Positions 1 through 11,610 of a stretch of DNA of 64,000 bases are shown piece after piece. The notes below the pieces were generated by a model that saw only the letters and a list, made by a program, of their open reading frames with translations, searched no databases and was not told the DNA's origin. The stretch comes from Fremontodendron californicum. Taxonomy: Eukaryota > Streptophyta > Magnoliopsida > Malvales > Malvaceae. The DNA lies in contig JAULJL010000010.1 in the NCBI GenBank assembly GCA_030761205.1, forward strand, positions 4,283,001 to 4,347,000, written 5' to 3'. Numbering within the stretch: position 1 is the first letter of the stretch; each line of letters starts with the position of its first letter. A program made the position numbers and the translations under genes.

Positions 1-3000
1 TCTGGCTGCGACATTACAGTCATTGGGGTAGTTGCCATTGTTGAGGACGAAGAACCAGAGGGATCAGAGAAGCCGATGTTGGCAGTCTGAAGGTGGTGGT
101 AGAGATTCTGCTGATAAAATGCCGCCGCCGCCGCTGCTGCATCAAAAGGGATTCCGCTAGGAATACCAGATATTGACTGCATGGGGGCAAAACTTATATT
201 GTTGCTGTTGGAGCTACACTGGGGTTGTTGCTCATGGTTTACTATTGGTTTTTGCTCCGATTCAAGTGAAAGCTTTAGCCGCTTAGCTGCCCCACCGATG
301 GGAAGAGAACTCTTACCAATGGCTTCGACATCATACCGGTTCATCTCAAAGTTGGTCACTGCATTCAGACCCCTAAACTTGATGGCCGCGATATCATAGG
401 CCTCTGCTGCCTCCTCTTCAGTAGCTGTCACCATACATAAGATGATTATTATCAGTTCCTAACAATAATCTTGTCTACATAATTTCTATAATACAATAAT
501 TATAGTTTATGTTACTCGGACTCGTGAATGAGTGTTGGATACGAGTATTTGTGAGTATGTTTAATTTTTTTAAAAGTTTTTCTATATATTTAAAAGATCG
601 TATTGTCTTTCCATACCCATATCTGAATATGTGTTAAGGCACAAATGTCAAACACGGATATTTCAAGGAAAATTAAGAGTCGAAGTAACATAGATTATAG
701 AAGTATATGAAAGGTGTCAAGTGGGTGAGTATGTTCATCGCTTGTTATTGCAGCCTTACCAAAAGTCCCTAGGTAAAGGTCCTTGTTTCCAGCAACACGA
801 CCTATCCTTGCTTGCCATCGACCCTGTTGATGATGCCTGCAAAATTAAGGTGATAAACTCATGCACAGTTATAGGCCACATAATTGAAGAACATATTATA
901 AAGATTCTTCAGACAGTGAATAATTCAAATTCTATACAAAAATGTTCTAACCTTGTGACACCTCTGTAAATTGATGCTCCCCTCGAAAATCCGCTACTCT
1001 TCCTGTTAAATATCAACCGGGGGCGAACAAAAGATTAACCTAACGCAATTAACAAAAAAAAAAACCAGCAAAACCGATTAAGAATACAAAGCTTACCTCC
1101 TTAAAGATGCAATAAACTCTTGCTTGGTCACATGTTTCATCTCCTCCAACTCTTTCGAATAATTCGAAATCTAAACCAAGCAAAACAACAATCAGTTTAT
1201 AAGTTCATGCTTTAGGGCTCGTAAAAATGTCATGCAGAAACAAAGACAATCATTAAATTGATTAGTTTAAGTTACAAGAACTGTTCATATATATAATACC
1301 AGGAAGTTGGTGGTTGCTGTTGGACCCCAGTATTTTAGAGCTGCCAAATCGTAAGCCCTAGCTGCCTTTTCTTCTTTATCATAGCCACCTGAGAAAAATT
1401 ACAAGACAATATTTTCAGCCTACAAATTTAATTGCAAAATTAAACTTAATACAACAAAATAAGAAACTGTTAGGAGTTTCTTACCCAAGTATACTGTAGA
1501 AACAAAAGATTCGAACATTGAATTGTCAATATCAGCCAGGACATCAACGATCCCACATTTGCATGCAAGAAGTAAAGCAAAGATTGTCAATATCAGGTAA
1601 TAAATTGGTCAAAATTTTCTGCTCGGAATCATTTCTATAAGCAATGCAACGCCAAAATACAACAGTATTCATCCTTGTACGATGTGTGCTTTATTTGGCA
1701 TGTGAGTTGGTTAAAAGAAAACATTTTTTTGTTCTCAAGTCTTAACCCATCCTTAGAATTGAGAATCAATAAAAACGTGGGTGATAATTTATAAGTTTAT
1801 ATTCTTTACTCTTTCACTGCACTATTATGTTGCCCTTAATTGAACTCCAAATCTAAAATAATCCACAATGTACATTGAGTCATTGACTATTCAGAGGCAG
1901 CAACTTTAAGAAACCAATAACTTTTTTTTCTATTCTCAAACTATTCTGGACCATGGATGGTGATTTCTTTTGTATAAAAAATTAGTAAGATAATACAAGC
2001 TATAAAAATGGTTTAAATTTAATTAAAGGTTAAATATTAAAAGTACAGATTACGGTGACTAGATTGTGAGCTTGAGTGTGAATCAGAACGTAGCCCACAT
2101 TACCAGCCTACGCAAGAAACACTGTCAACAAGTTTAGGCAATAATAGTGGGGCTCTTGCACATATTTTTATCTTAAAATCTTATAAAAAAAACATGGAAT
2201 GGGTATGGGTGCTTTGGTCAAACCTACACCTTCTCTTTCTCAGACTCTGCAGTGGGCAGTCGACAGCAAAAGCAAAAGCAAAAGCCAAATCGGTTTCAGA
2301 GTTCAGACTTTCATTCAATTGTAAATAATTCCTGAGCCTGAGCCGGTGGTGGGTGTGGGTGTGGGTCGTGTCAAACAAACCCACCTTAGCACAGTAAAAC
2401 ATGGCGCCAGGTGAGAGGAGAGATTAGAGAAAAAAAAGAAGAAAAAAAAAAAAAAACAAATGAGCAAAAATGGCGGCACATCTGATCAAATCAATCAGAG
2501 TTTTAGAAAAAAATCAAAAAAGAAAAGAGTTTTACAGCAAATAAAAGTACCATTTGTACACTATATATAACATCAGTCTTTCAATCATCATAAAAGACTG
2601 ATGACAAATGCCCACTGATCCCCTTATTAATGCCCCCCTTTGAATGCATGCAAGCTTCTTTTCAATGCACACTGTATATCTACCTATGTATCTATCTTCC
2701 TCTACAAATATATACCTACTATTTACTTTGTTTTCATTTCTGAATATATGGTTGTCCTAGTTTGGAATAATGTGAGAAAGAGAGAGAGAGAGAAAAAAAA
2801 TAGAGGACCTTGACGCCCTTTTCTGGCTTGACCCTCTCTCCTACAGCTGTTATCCCATAGATGAGCTTCATATCTACCCGTCCATCTGTGTCTGCATTTG
2901 CCAAGCCAACAAAAAAATAATCAAAACAAAAACCATATACAATTTAACTAGTAGTTCAAAGAAATTACTTTAATTAACTAAATAACCAAAAAAAAAACAA

Positions 3001-3910
3001 TCTATAAAACTAGAAAAAGGTTTGATGGGATGTTTATAACCTGGTGACACCTCTGTAAATTGAAGTTCGCTGACCAAAAGTATCAGCTATCTTCTTTGAG
3101 CAATCTGAGTCAACCGAAACAATGGCCTTATTATTATTGTTTTCGCAACTTTGATTAACCCCAAGTGACAAGGCACCGGCAGTTGGACAATTGGAGAAAC
3201 CCAACTCGGTACCAGACGACTCAATCGAGTGACCAGGAAACTCAACAGCAGTCAACTGAGTCCGACCCATTGAGGCCGAGTCATCAACTTCTGATCCCGA
3301 GTTTGTCGAAAACGCTTGAAACCCAGTAATTGCCTTTAGATCTTGGTGCTCATTGAAGTAAGCAGAGCCGCTGTGATCATAGATTTGGGTTAAAGATGAG
3401 TCTTGGGTTTCGGTTTGGCTATCTGAATATCGAACAATCGATGAGGAGTCGCCAAGGAAGTCTTCAAGCTTCGGTGCTTGATGGTGGAAGTTTGTGAGAA
3501 AGGGAGATTCATCAACCATGGCTAGGGGTTGAGTTTCTTTGTTTTGGTTCTCCTCTCCTTCTGTAAAGAACACTTGATGTTTTGGATTTGTCCAGTCTTA
3601 AGAAGAAAAAAAACATAAAAACATGCATATAAACGAGTCAATTTAGTAAACTTCTTACGTCCTTCCAATCCATAACTTTTCCTTAGCTACCAAACATAAA
3701 CAAGATAGAAAATTTCTGGGTTTTTTTGGTATATAACAGTAAGCTTTTTAAATCGGTTTATTTAAGTAACCAGCTGGAAAAATGAGCTCAAACTTGAAAC
3801 TACACCATATTATGTGAACTTATTTCATTTTAACAGCCTAAAAAGAAAGATGAGACTAAAAGAATCCATGGGCTCTCTCGTATTTTCTTGGCAACCAAGC
3901 ATAAGCTATG

Positions 3911-3945
<35 letters not shown>

Positions 3946-4139
3946 GAGAAAGAAGAAAGAAGAAAGAAGAAAGAAGAAAAAGGTTTACCATTAGCATAGA
4001 AGTTATCGATCAGGTAATGAGGAGAAGCAGCAGCAGAGGATCCTTCATATGACACAAACTGAGGCTCAGATGATGACCTCAACATCTCCATTGGAGATAG
4101 TGAAAATGAAAGCCAGTTACTCGCTGTCGCTGGTGCCAT
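1..4139 (-). CDS. AIL6: AINTEGUMENTA-like (AIL6/AIL7, PLETHORA clade) AP2/ERF transcription factor, 3' end cut by window
   Basis: Nuclear transcription factor with two AP2 DNA-binding repeats. Members of this clade act in meristem, root and floral primordium growth. Coding exons on the minus strand, in order: 4139-3989, 3596-3041, 2891-2809, 1493-1485, 1388-1300, 1170-1097, 1002-952, 836-760, 424-1. All junctions are GT-AG and every phase closes, giving 504 residues with the stop beyond base 1. AP2 repeat 1 spans about residues 229-298 and contains RGVTRHRWTGRYEAHLWD. The inter-repeat linker and AP2 repeat 2 (about 331-396, RGVTRHHQQGRWQARIG) follow. The start MAPATASNWLSFSLSPMEML and the acidic N-terminal motif PKLEDFLGDSSSIVRYSD are hallmarks of AIL6/AIL7. 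A Gln/Ala-rich tail follows repeat 2. The fourth coding exon has only nine bases. The N-terminus reads closer to AIL6, whereas gene order matches the AIL7 locus, so it is probably co-orthologous to both. The start at 4139 is the only ATG ahead of the conserved N-terminus. Confidence 0.93.
508..693 (+). mobile_element. MITE-like inverted-repeat element, family M, copy 1 (AIL intron)
   Basis: The left end reads TATGTTACTCGGACTCG and the right end GAGTCGAAGTAACATAG, an imperfect terminal inverted repeat of about 17 bases. Seven more copies occur in this window (19568, 24250, 24640, 35499, 36956, 42462 and 43003). It is a non-autonomous, non-coding element in the last intron seen of the AIL gene. 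Superfamily is not assigned because no clear target duplication is visible. Confidence 0.7.
1494..2808 (-). other. Third intron of the AIL gene, with a short purine/CA-rich stretch
   Basis: This 1.3-kb intron lies between the 83-base exon and the 9-base micro-exon. It holds short runs such as AGCAAAAGC repeats near 2265-2285 and GGTGGGTGTGGGTGTGGG near 2345. Open frames here have no domain and are not treated as genes. Confidence 0.6.
3906..3973. repeat. Long poly-A / purine tract in first intron of AIL gene
   Basis: A run of about 29 A is followed by AGAA repeats. It is read as poly-pyrimidine on the transcribed strand of the AIL gene, close to the donor site of exon 1. It is a simple repeat likely to vary in length. 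The reading frames through it are artefacts apart from the true exon 1. Confidence 0.75.
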
Positions 4140-4870
4140 TTAATATTCTTATATATATACTATGCAAGTCTATAACCTTCAAAAACTTTTTCCTTTCACT
4201 AAAATGACACTTACAACCAAAACTATTTCTTCAGGAAACAAACAAAAATTTGCTCAGAAACTTTTTAACCTCAAATCATACCCAAAAAATACTGATCATA
4301 AACCTTAATCGTTACTTAAAACTGCCCCACTCAAGAAAAAACAACTACGATAATCACGAAGCTTAAAGAGAAGAAAAAAATCGAATTTTTTTTTCAAGAG
4401 GCTAAATGCATGCAAACTGGTTTGGGATTTCTTTGAAGAAGCTAAGTCTTTTTTTTTTTTTTAAGAAGAAAGGAAAAAGAAACTGTTTCTTATTGGTTTT
4501 CCCTTTTGCTTAAGGGAGAAAGGAAACTAGAAAAGGAAAAGAGAGAGAGAGAGATGGTGTTGGGGTTTTAAAGGGAGAGAAAGTGAACTATTGAGCGGTT
4601 TCAGCTGGTAACCGGCGTAAAACCAGAGAAGCCATTGTTTGAGAGTAAGAAAAAAAGAACGTTGAAAATAATAAGAAAATGGGGGAGGGGGTGACTTTTT
4701 AGCTCTGCGCGGTGAAGAAAATTTGTCTGAAACAACGTCGCTTAAGATCCGGGCTGGGTGGAAAAATGGGAGAGAATTTCTTAGGATTAATTTTGCATTT
4801 ATTTTTTTGGGTATTATTATTACTTTTATTTTTCTTTAGTTTACCAACAAATAATAAGTAAATTATTTTA

Positions 4871-5360
4871 ATATTTATATTTGATGCAGTGATGTAATTT
4901 TATTAAAAATAAAATTATTATATTTATTTTTAAAAGTATTTAATAAGATGATATTATATGATTTAATAATAATGTGTTAAATTTATATATTGTTAGTAAA
5001 TCAAATTTAAATTTATTATTTAAACAGTGTTTAATTAATATATTTATATTTGATGTATTGATAGTGTATAAATTTATAGACTGTCAATGAATAAAATAAA
5101 TATAAATAATTTTAGTTTTAATGATGTGATAAAATAATGTATAAATTTATATATTGTACATTAAATATAAATTTTTAATATAAATTTTTTTTTAATTTAT
5201 ATTTGATGTATTGATAGTGTATAAATCTATACTATCAATGAATCATATTATGTTATTTTATTAAAAATAAAATTATATATATTTTAAATATTTTAATAAA
5301 ATAATATCACATGATTTATTAATAATGTAATAATTAATTTATTGTGCATCAAATATAAAT
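4871..5360. repeat. AT-rich inverted-repeat element, family with ATTTATATTTGATG ends
   Basis: The left end has ATTTATATTTGATGCA and the right end TGCATCAAATATAAAT, which are exact inverted copies. Between them the phrase TTGATAGTGTATAAAT recurs several times in both directions, suggesting nested insertions of one MITE-like family. A single short copy lies at 15147-15350. Confidence 0.55.
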
Positions 5361-5960
5361 TTATTTATTTATTTATGCTTCTCGATTTTAGACACTTGTC
5401 CTACATGCAGCTTTCCTTTCCAACCTTTTACTACCATTGGCTGTTTCTGAAGGGGTCGGTTAGGTTATGTGTTAATGTTTTGTGTCCGGATTCATATCCA
5501 TGTCTCAACTCCTGGCCGGTTCATTTAGATGAGTGCAAACTAGTAAAAAATTCGAATTCAGTTTTATTATTATTAAGTCAAGTTGAGTGAGTTTGAGTAT
5601 CTTAATAATTAATTCGAATGATTAGTAAGTTTAATCGATTTTTTTAATATATATTTTTATTATTTTTAATTAATAATGGAAAATTTTAATTTAAATTCAA
5701 GCTCGAACTTAAACATAATAATCGAGTTTGAAATCGAATATGAAAATTAAGCTTATTTTTTATTACATAAACAATCTAATTGAGCAAATTTGTGTAATTT
5801 AATTTTTATTTCGAATTGAACTCAAACTTTCAAAATCAAACTCAAATCACGAATTTTAAGTCAAATTCATACTCGACTAGACTAAATTACACTAATTTGA
5901 ATAACCTTAATAACAAGCTTTACTATATATCATCAATCACAATTAATCGACTCAATTGAT

Positions 5961-6412
5961 AAGCTGGTATATTGTGATTCCGGGCAGTTAATTTGGATAA
6001 CTTTAATAACAAGGTTGGGTCTGGATAATTTTAATCGGATATTTATAATTTTTGAAATATTTGATATTCGAATTTTATTATTATTCAAATTCGTATCCAA
6101 TTTTGATAACAATATCTGTCGGATATTCGAATTCACTAAATATCTAAATTTATTAAATCATTTTTTAAAAATAAAAATTAAAATTAAACATGAATTAAAT
6201 ATGTAAGCGGATATTAGATTCGAATATCCGAATCCGTTTTCATACAAATAAAACGGATTCAGATAACAGATTCGGATAAAGAATATTCGATAGGTCATAT
6301 CTGAATCCTCTACTAATAATGAATCTAATATCCGAATCCGCAATATTCGAATCTAAAAAAACGGATAGGATAATATCGGATATCTAATTTCTTATTTTCA
6401 GTTGCCACCTCT
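5961..6412. repeat. AT-rich repeat with GGATATTCGAAT motifs, copy 1
   Basis: The region is dense in short inverted motifs related to GGATATTCGAATCCG. It is flanked by an imperfect direct duplication (about 5900-5960 and 6413-6475, both containing TTACTATATATCAT), as if an element had been inserted with duplication of its flank. A second copy lies at 11210-11610, and a weak trace at about 9350-9480. Confidence 0.5.
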
Positions 6413-6696
6413 AAACTTTAATAACAAGGTTTACTATATATCATTGTAGTCAACTCAATCATTTTATGACTTTAAATTAAACAATATTACATGATCATCC
6501 GTAAACACAAAGATTTCGTTTAATTGATGATTTATTTTTTATTTAAAAAATAAAATAAAAGAAAAATAGCAAAAATATATCAACCAAATGAAGCTTAATT
6601 AATCTTGAATACACAATATATGTAAAATACTATATTTTGTCTTAATCTAAATTCTTGAATAACTTATTTGTCCTAAATTTATATCTTCTATCCAAT

Positions 6697-6920
6697 ATAT
6701 TAAAGTTGTCCCCAAACAGGGACAACTTCAATTGTATTCTAAATTGCTTAGCACATTGAGGCAAATGTTTTTTTTTAAGAAAAAAAAAATAAAGAAAGAA
6801 AGAAAGAGAAAAAAAATAAAGGAAAGGAAAGAAATATATTAAAGTTGTCTTCATTTGGGACAACTTTAATTGTGTTCTCAATTGCTTGCCACATTGTGGC
6901 AAATGTTTTTTTAGTAAAAA
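6697..6920. repeat. Two-copy tandem duplication
   Basis: Units at about 6697-6780 and 6838-6920 share TTAAAGTTGTC, GGGACAACTT and GGCAAATGTTTTTTT. They are separated by a purine-rich microsatellite. No coding content. Confidence 0.6.
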
Positions 6921-9900
6921 AAAATAAATAATAAAAAAAATGAAAAAAAGGGAAGGGAAGGAAAAAAAATTAAATAAAATTTTTAAAATTTTATGTCAGA
7001 TGATTAATTAATTTTTTTTTTTTAAAAAGGTCATAAAATTTTTTCTGTGTACTATTATTAATTAATTTTCATTTAACATAGTTTTTAATTTGTTAACATT
7101 TGTTAATTTTCATTTAACATAGTTTTTTAATTTGTTAACATTTGTTACTCAAATGAGAGACTTGCAAGAGATAACTTCTAATTTTTTATTTTAAATCTTC
7201 TAATTTTTTTTAAAATATTTAAAATATTTAAAATATATTTTTACTAACTACACATTATATAAAAATTGGAGTTGAATGGATATTAATTTTTTAATTTTTA
7301 TATTATTGAATTAAAAAATATTGTATTGATAAATGATTTGTAATAATTAAAATATCGAATAATAATATGGGATCTATTGATGTAACTGAATTTTTTTAAA
7401 ACCTTAGGTATTAAATAAAAAATTATTATAATGATTAAATGGTAAAAAAAATATGTGTTAAATGATATTTTAGGTCATGAGTTATTATATAATAGTTATT
7501 GGATTTATATTTTACTATTTCTTATAACTTTTAATATGAATATGAATATGAATGATGGATATCAAGTTATCAACTAATCTAAATGAACTAAAATTTGATA
7601 TCCATCATACTTTTGTACATATAAGGTACATATTTTTTGTACATATTAAAATATGAAGTGTATTTAAATATCAAATGATAAATATCGATGATAATAAATT
7701 ATAATATGATCTTTAATTTTATATTTTTATAATTTATTGATGTACAAAAATTAACCCTTCACATGCGAAATATAGGTAAAATAGTAATCTCAATCACTTT
7801 TTCTTATGTTTTAATTTTTATGTTATACATTAGAATAAAATATTTAACCCAATCATTTTTTTTAATATTTTATGTTATACATTAATTAGAAACTATATCA
7901 TTCAACTATCAAAAATAAAAACCCGTAACAAAGTGCGATTTTACACTAATAATTCAGTATAAAAAATAGCATATGAGAAAAATATTTCGAATTCTTTTTT
8001 TTTTTTTTTTGACGTGAATTCCTTTTCTATTTTGAATCATAAAAAAAATAATAATAAATAAAGTGATGGTTAAAATAGAAGTTGTCCTATCTGATTTTGA
8101 ATTGCGTTTATTATTGAATAAAAAAATATGGTATAGCAGATGAAATTTTTCATTAAATATAAGTGGTTTGAAATGTGAACAACCGAGTTCAATGCACTTT
8201 TTCCCCATCTCATCACTAATCTATAAGTCTTTTTGGCAGGGAGGAAAGAAACAGTATTTGTTCCCAAAAGACACAACCCATCAAACCAAATATCCATCAA
8301 TATTCTTTGATATTAAAATTGCAGTGAGCAATGATTAATAAATCAAATAGAAAATTGACTAGGTAGAAATTTCGATGATCATCGGTTCAATTAATTTAAT
8401 TAAAAAAATTTAAATATAAAATATATTATTTAAATATGAAATATAATAAATAATTTATAAAAAGTGTATTTAATATAATGATATATTTTTTATATAAAAT
8501 TAATAGGTTAAATATTTAAATTTCATCATTTAAAAAATAATATAATAAACTTAAAACTAATTTTTTATCGAATTAATAAATTTTTTGCCAATTCAATTGG
8601 TTTTTACCGATTCATTGAATATTCATTTTAAAATATATACCGGACCGAACAAAATTTTATTTTTTTATTAAACCGATTCAGTTTGATTTTTTTAACACTA
8701 CTCGTGAGAATTTTTATTAAAACATTATATATTAATTATTTTTTACATAATTGACAAAAATTTTAAATATTCCATCCGACGGGGTTATATATACATGGAA
8801 TGCAATCAGAAAAAGAAAATTTGAATTTCGAACCTAATATTAAATTTTATTTTGAAATGAAAATAAATACTGCATTAGTGATTGAATTCCAAACAATTAG
8901 TAATGAAGGAAAATACTGGTGTGTGTACATTATAAAGCAATGTACCTAACAAATTTTAATTTCCTGCACAAGTTTCACATAAACATTACCTAACTCTTCT
9001 TTATTTGGAAATAATAAAAAAAGAAAAGAAAGAAAACAGTCTAACTCTTCTCATTTCTGTTACCTTATGGGATATTAGAAAAGAAAAGGCATCACATTTG
9101 GCACAATTGAACCTATCCCATGCTAAGGAGAAATTTTCTAAAGCTTTTGATTGGAAAAAGTTGTCTCTCGTGCCTTAGCGCGCCCAAAACTATGACCCTT
9201 TGCCAAACTTTTTACGTCCCAATTGGCAAAAAAAAAGTTACAAGAAATTTTAATAAAACGAACAAATACCCAGCAAGGAAAAAAAGAAGAAAAAGGGGAA
9301 TATATACAGAAGAGATGGAATTAAACAATATATACACACACGATGTGTTACTAATTCGATAGTGAATATCGAATATGAGTATGTATTCGATATAGATAAT
9401 TTTTTATATATTTAAAAAATTATATTGTATATTTATATTCGAATATGTATCGAATAAGATAATTTTAATAAATAAATAAATAAATAATTTGAATAATAAT
9501 ATATATAAATGTATTAAGAAAAGACCAAAAAAAAAAAGAAAAAATGTGCGAGCGAGGGAATAGAGACAGAAAACACTAGAGTTACCAGAGATTCGGTCAA
9601 GGGAATAGTATAGGTAGGTAAAAAAAAAAACAAATGTTTTTTGCTTTGAAAGTGCAAAAAGAAGCCAAGAAAGAAAAAGAAAAGGGTTGAGGAAACCAAT
9701 GAAAGTGCGAGACCAGAAAGCGAGAAAACAGGGAAACAGTGAGCCCCGATCACCAGGGCTTGCTGCTGATCTGATCATCATCAGCTCAAGCTTTGTTTCC
9801 TCAGTGAAATCGAAGCAACCCAACCCCAGCAATTCAGCTAAGTGATTTTTGGCAGAAATTGCGTACAAAAAAGAGCTAGCTAGCTAGCCTCCAATGCCCC

Positions 9901-11209
9901 CCCCCCCCACTCCAAGTTCATACTTTATATATATATATATATATATTTCCCGTAATTTGTAATCCCTGCAGGGGAGGAAAACCCTCGTTTTTACTACTTC
10001 TAGACCGGCAACAATAATCTGATCTATACTTGTAAATGGCTAGACTGTTATACCACTAATGCTTTAATCTTCTTAGACATTAAAGTATTTTATATATGTT
10101 CTTTTTTTATATACAAATTAGAAAAGATTCTAAAGATCAAAATTATCCTTTACCACTTACTGGTATTACCCTTGTTACTTACACTTTGATCAAGTTAATA
10201 CATGTAAGATTCATACATAAACATCACATGGAGAATTAATTAATCAGTAGTATAAGTGAAATGCGGAAAAGTGTCTATTAATTTATATTTAGTATGTCGT
10301 TGATATATTATATCAAATTTGTCTTATGTATGTGTCCACCTAAATAACATAAATTTCATCCATAATCAATTGAAAAATTCTATCCATTTTTTTTATTTAA
10401 ATTAAATAACTTAAACTTTTATGGGTATAATTTTTGAATAAAGTATAGGAAGGTTTCCGTTTATTGAGTTGAATAATCATAAAATTAATACTTTTTCACT
10501 AATTTAATTTTATTTGGTTTTGAACACGTCTGATTCGATAAGTCCAACATGATTCGGGTAGGCCGAATAAAAATTTTAAAATTTGGATTCAATCCAACTT
10601 GAGTTTATTTTTTAAAATATTTTTATTTAATATCAATTGTAAAATATATTTAAAAATACAAAAAACTATTTTTTTTTTAAATATTAAAAAGGACCTTAAA
10701 GGTTTGATAAGCTAAATTGGACTTTGAATAAGTAAAAAAAAAATTATCCGAACATGATCTGACCATAAACAGCTCTACTTACATCTCAATATCGCATTCT
10801 AAACTTCATCTTAACCAAATTGTTTAAAACATGAATGTGAAGAATTACTATTTCATTTCCCTTTTAATTTGGTTTCCTTCAATCTGACAGGGGTGTAGAG
10901 TAATTAATGTTGGGACTCTGAAACGATCTGAAATCTCAATTGAAATTTTGGACTGATCGATTCAACACAGTGAAACGAATATGCAGAGCATATAGATTGG
11001 AAGCAAGCAGGGGAAGATTTATTAGTAAGTATGGTAATGTATATTTTATAGTTGTAAAACACACACGTAGCAGCCGAATCATTTGTTGAAAGCTTCGGTG
11101 GCCAACAGGCCGTAGCAGCAGCAGAAGCAGCTACGCTTCGCAACGCAAAAGCAAGCCAGCCAAAGTAGGTTTGGTTCATTTTAATTTGACGCCTTTTTTT
11201 CCTTATCGT

Positions 11210-11610
11210 TTGTTATTCGAAATCTGAATTTATTTATTATTCGCTTACTATTCGAATTCGTATCCGATTTAAATAGTAATATCCATCGGATATTTGAATT
11301 CGTTAAATATCTGAATTTATTAATTCAAAATTTTAAAAATATATATAATTAAACAAGAATTAAATATGTAAATGGATATCGGATTCGAATATCCGAATTC
11401 GTTATCCGTATAAATGAAACGGATTTGAATATCCGACACTATCCAGATCAAAATTAAAACGGATTCAATAACAGATATCCGAAAGTTAATATCCGAATTC
11501 ACTTCAGATTTATTACATACAATAAATCTAATATCTGAATCCATAAATTATTTGAATTTATAAAAAATAATCGAATAGTAGTATTGAATATCCAATTTTA
11601 TTTGAGACAT
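11210..11610. repeat. AT-rich repeat with GGATATTCGAAT motifs, copy 2
   Basis: It shares with 5961-6412 the order of motifs ATCCGATTT, GGATATTTGAATTCG, TTAAATATCTGAATTTATT and the core ATATCCGAATCC. Non-coding and degenerate. Confidence 0.5.

Noticed and set aside
2181..2402. 73-codon frame with repeated FAFAFA and HTHTH
   Set aside because: It lies inside an AIL intron and arises from simple repeats.
9404..9868. 154-codon minus-strand frame
   Set aside because: Phe/Leu-rich low complexity from poly-A and AT tracts; no domain, no conserved start, no splice partners.
10904..11179. 91-codon minus-strand frame with Ala-rich part
   Set aside because: Unrecognised, no promoter signs; the Ala run comes from a GCAGCAGCAG stretch.
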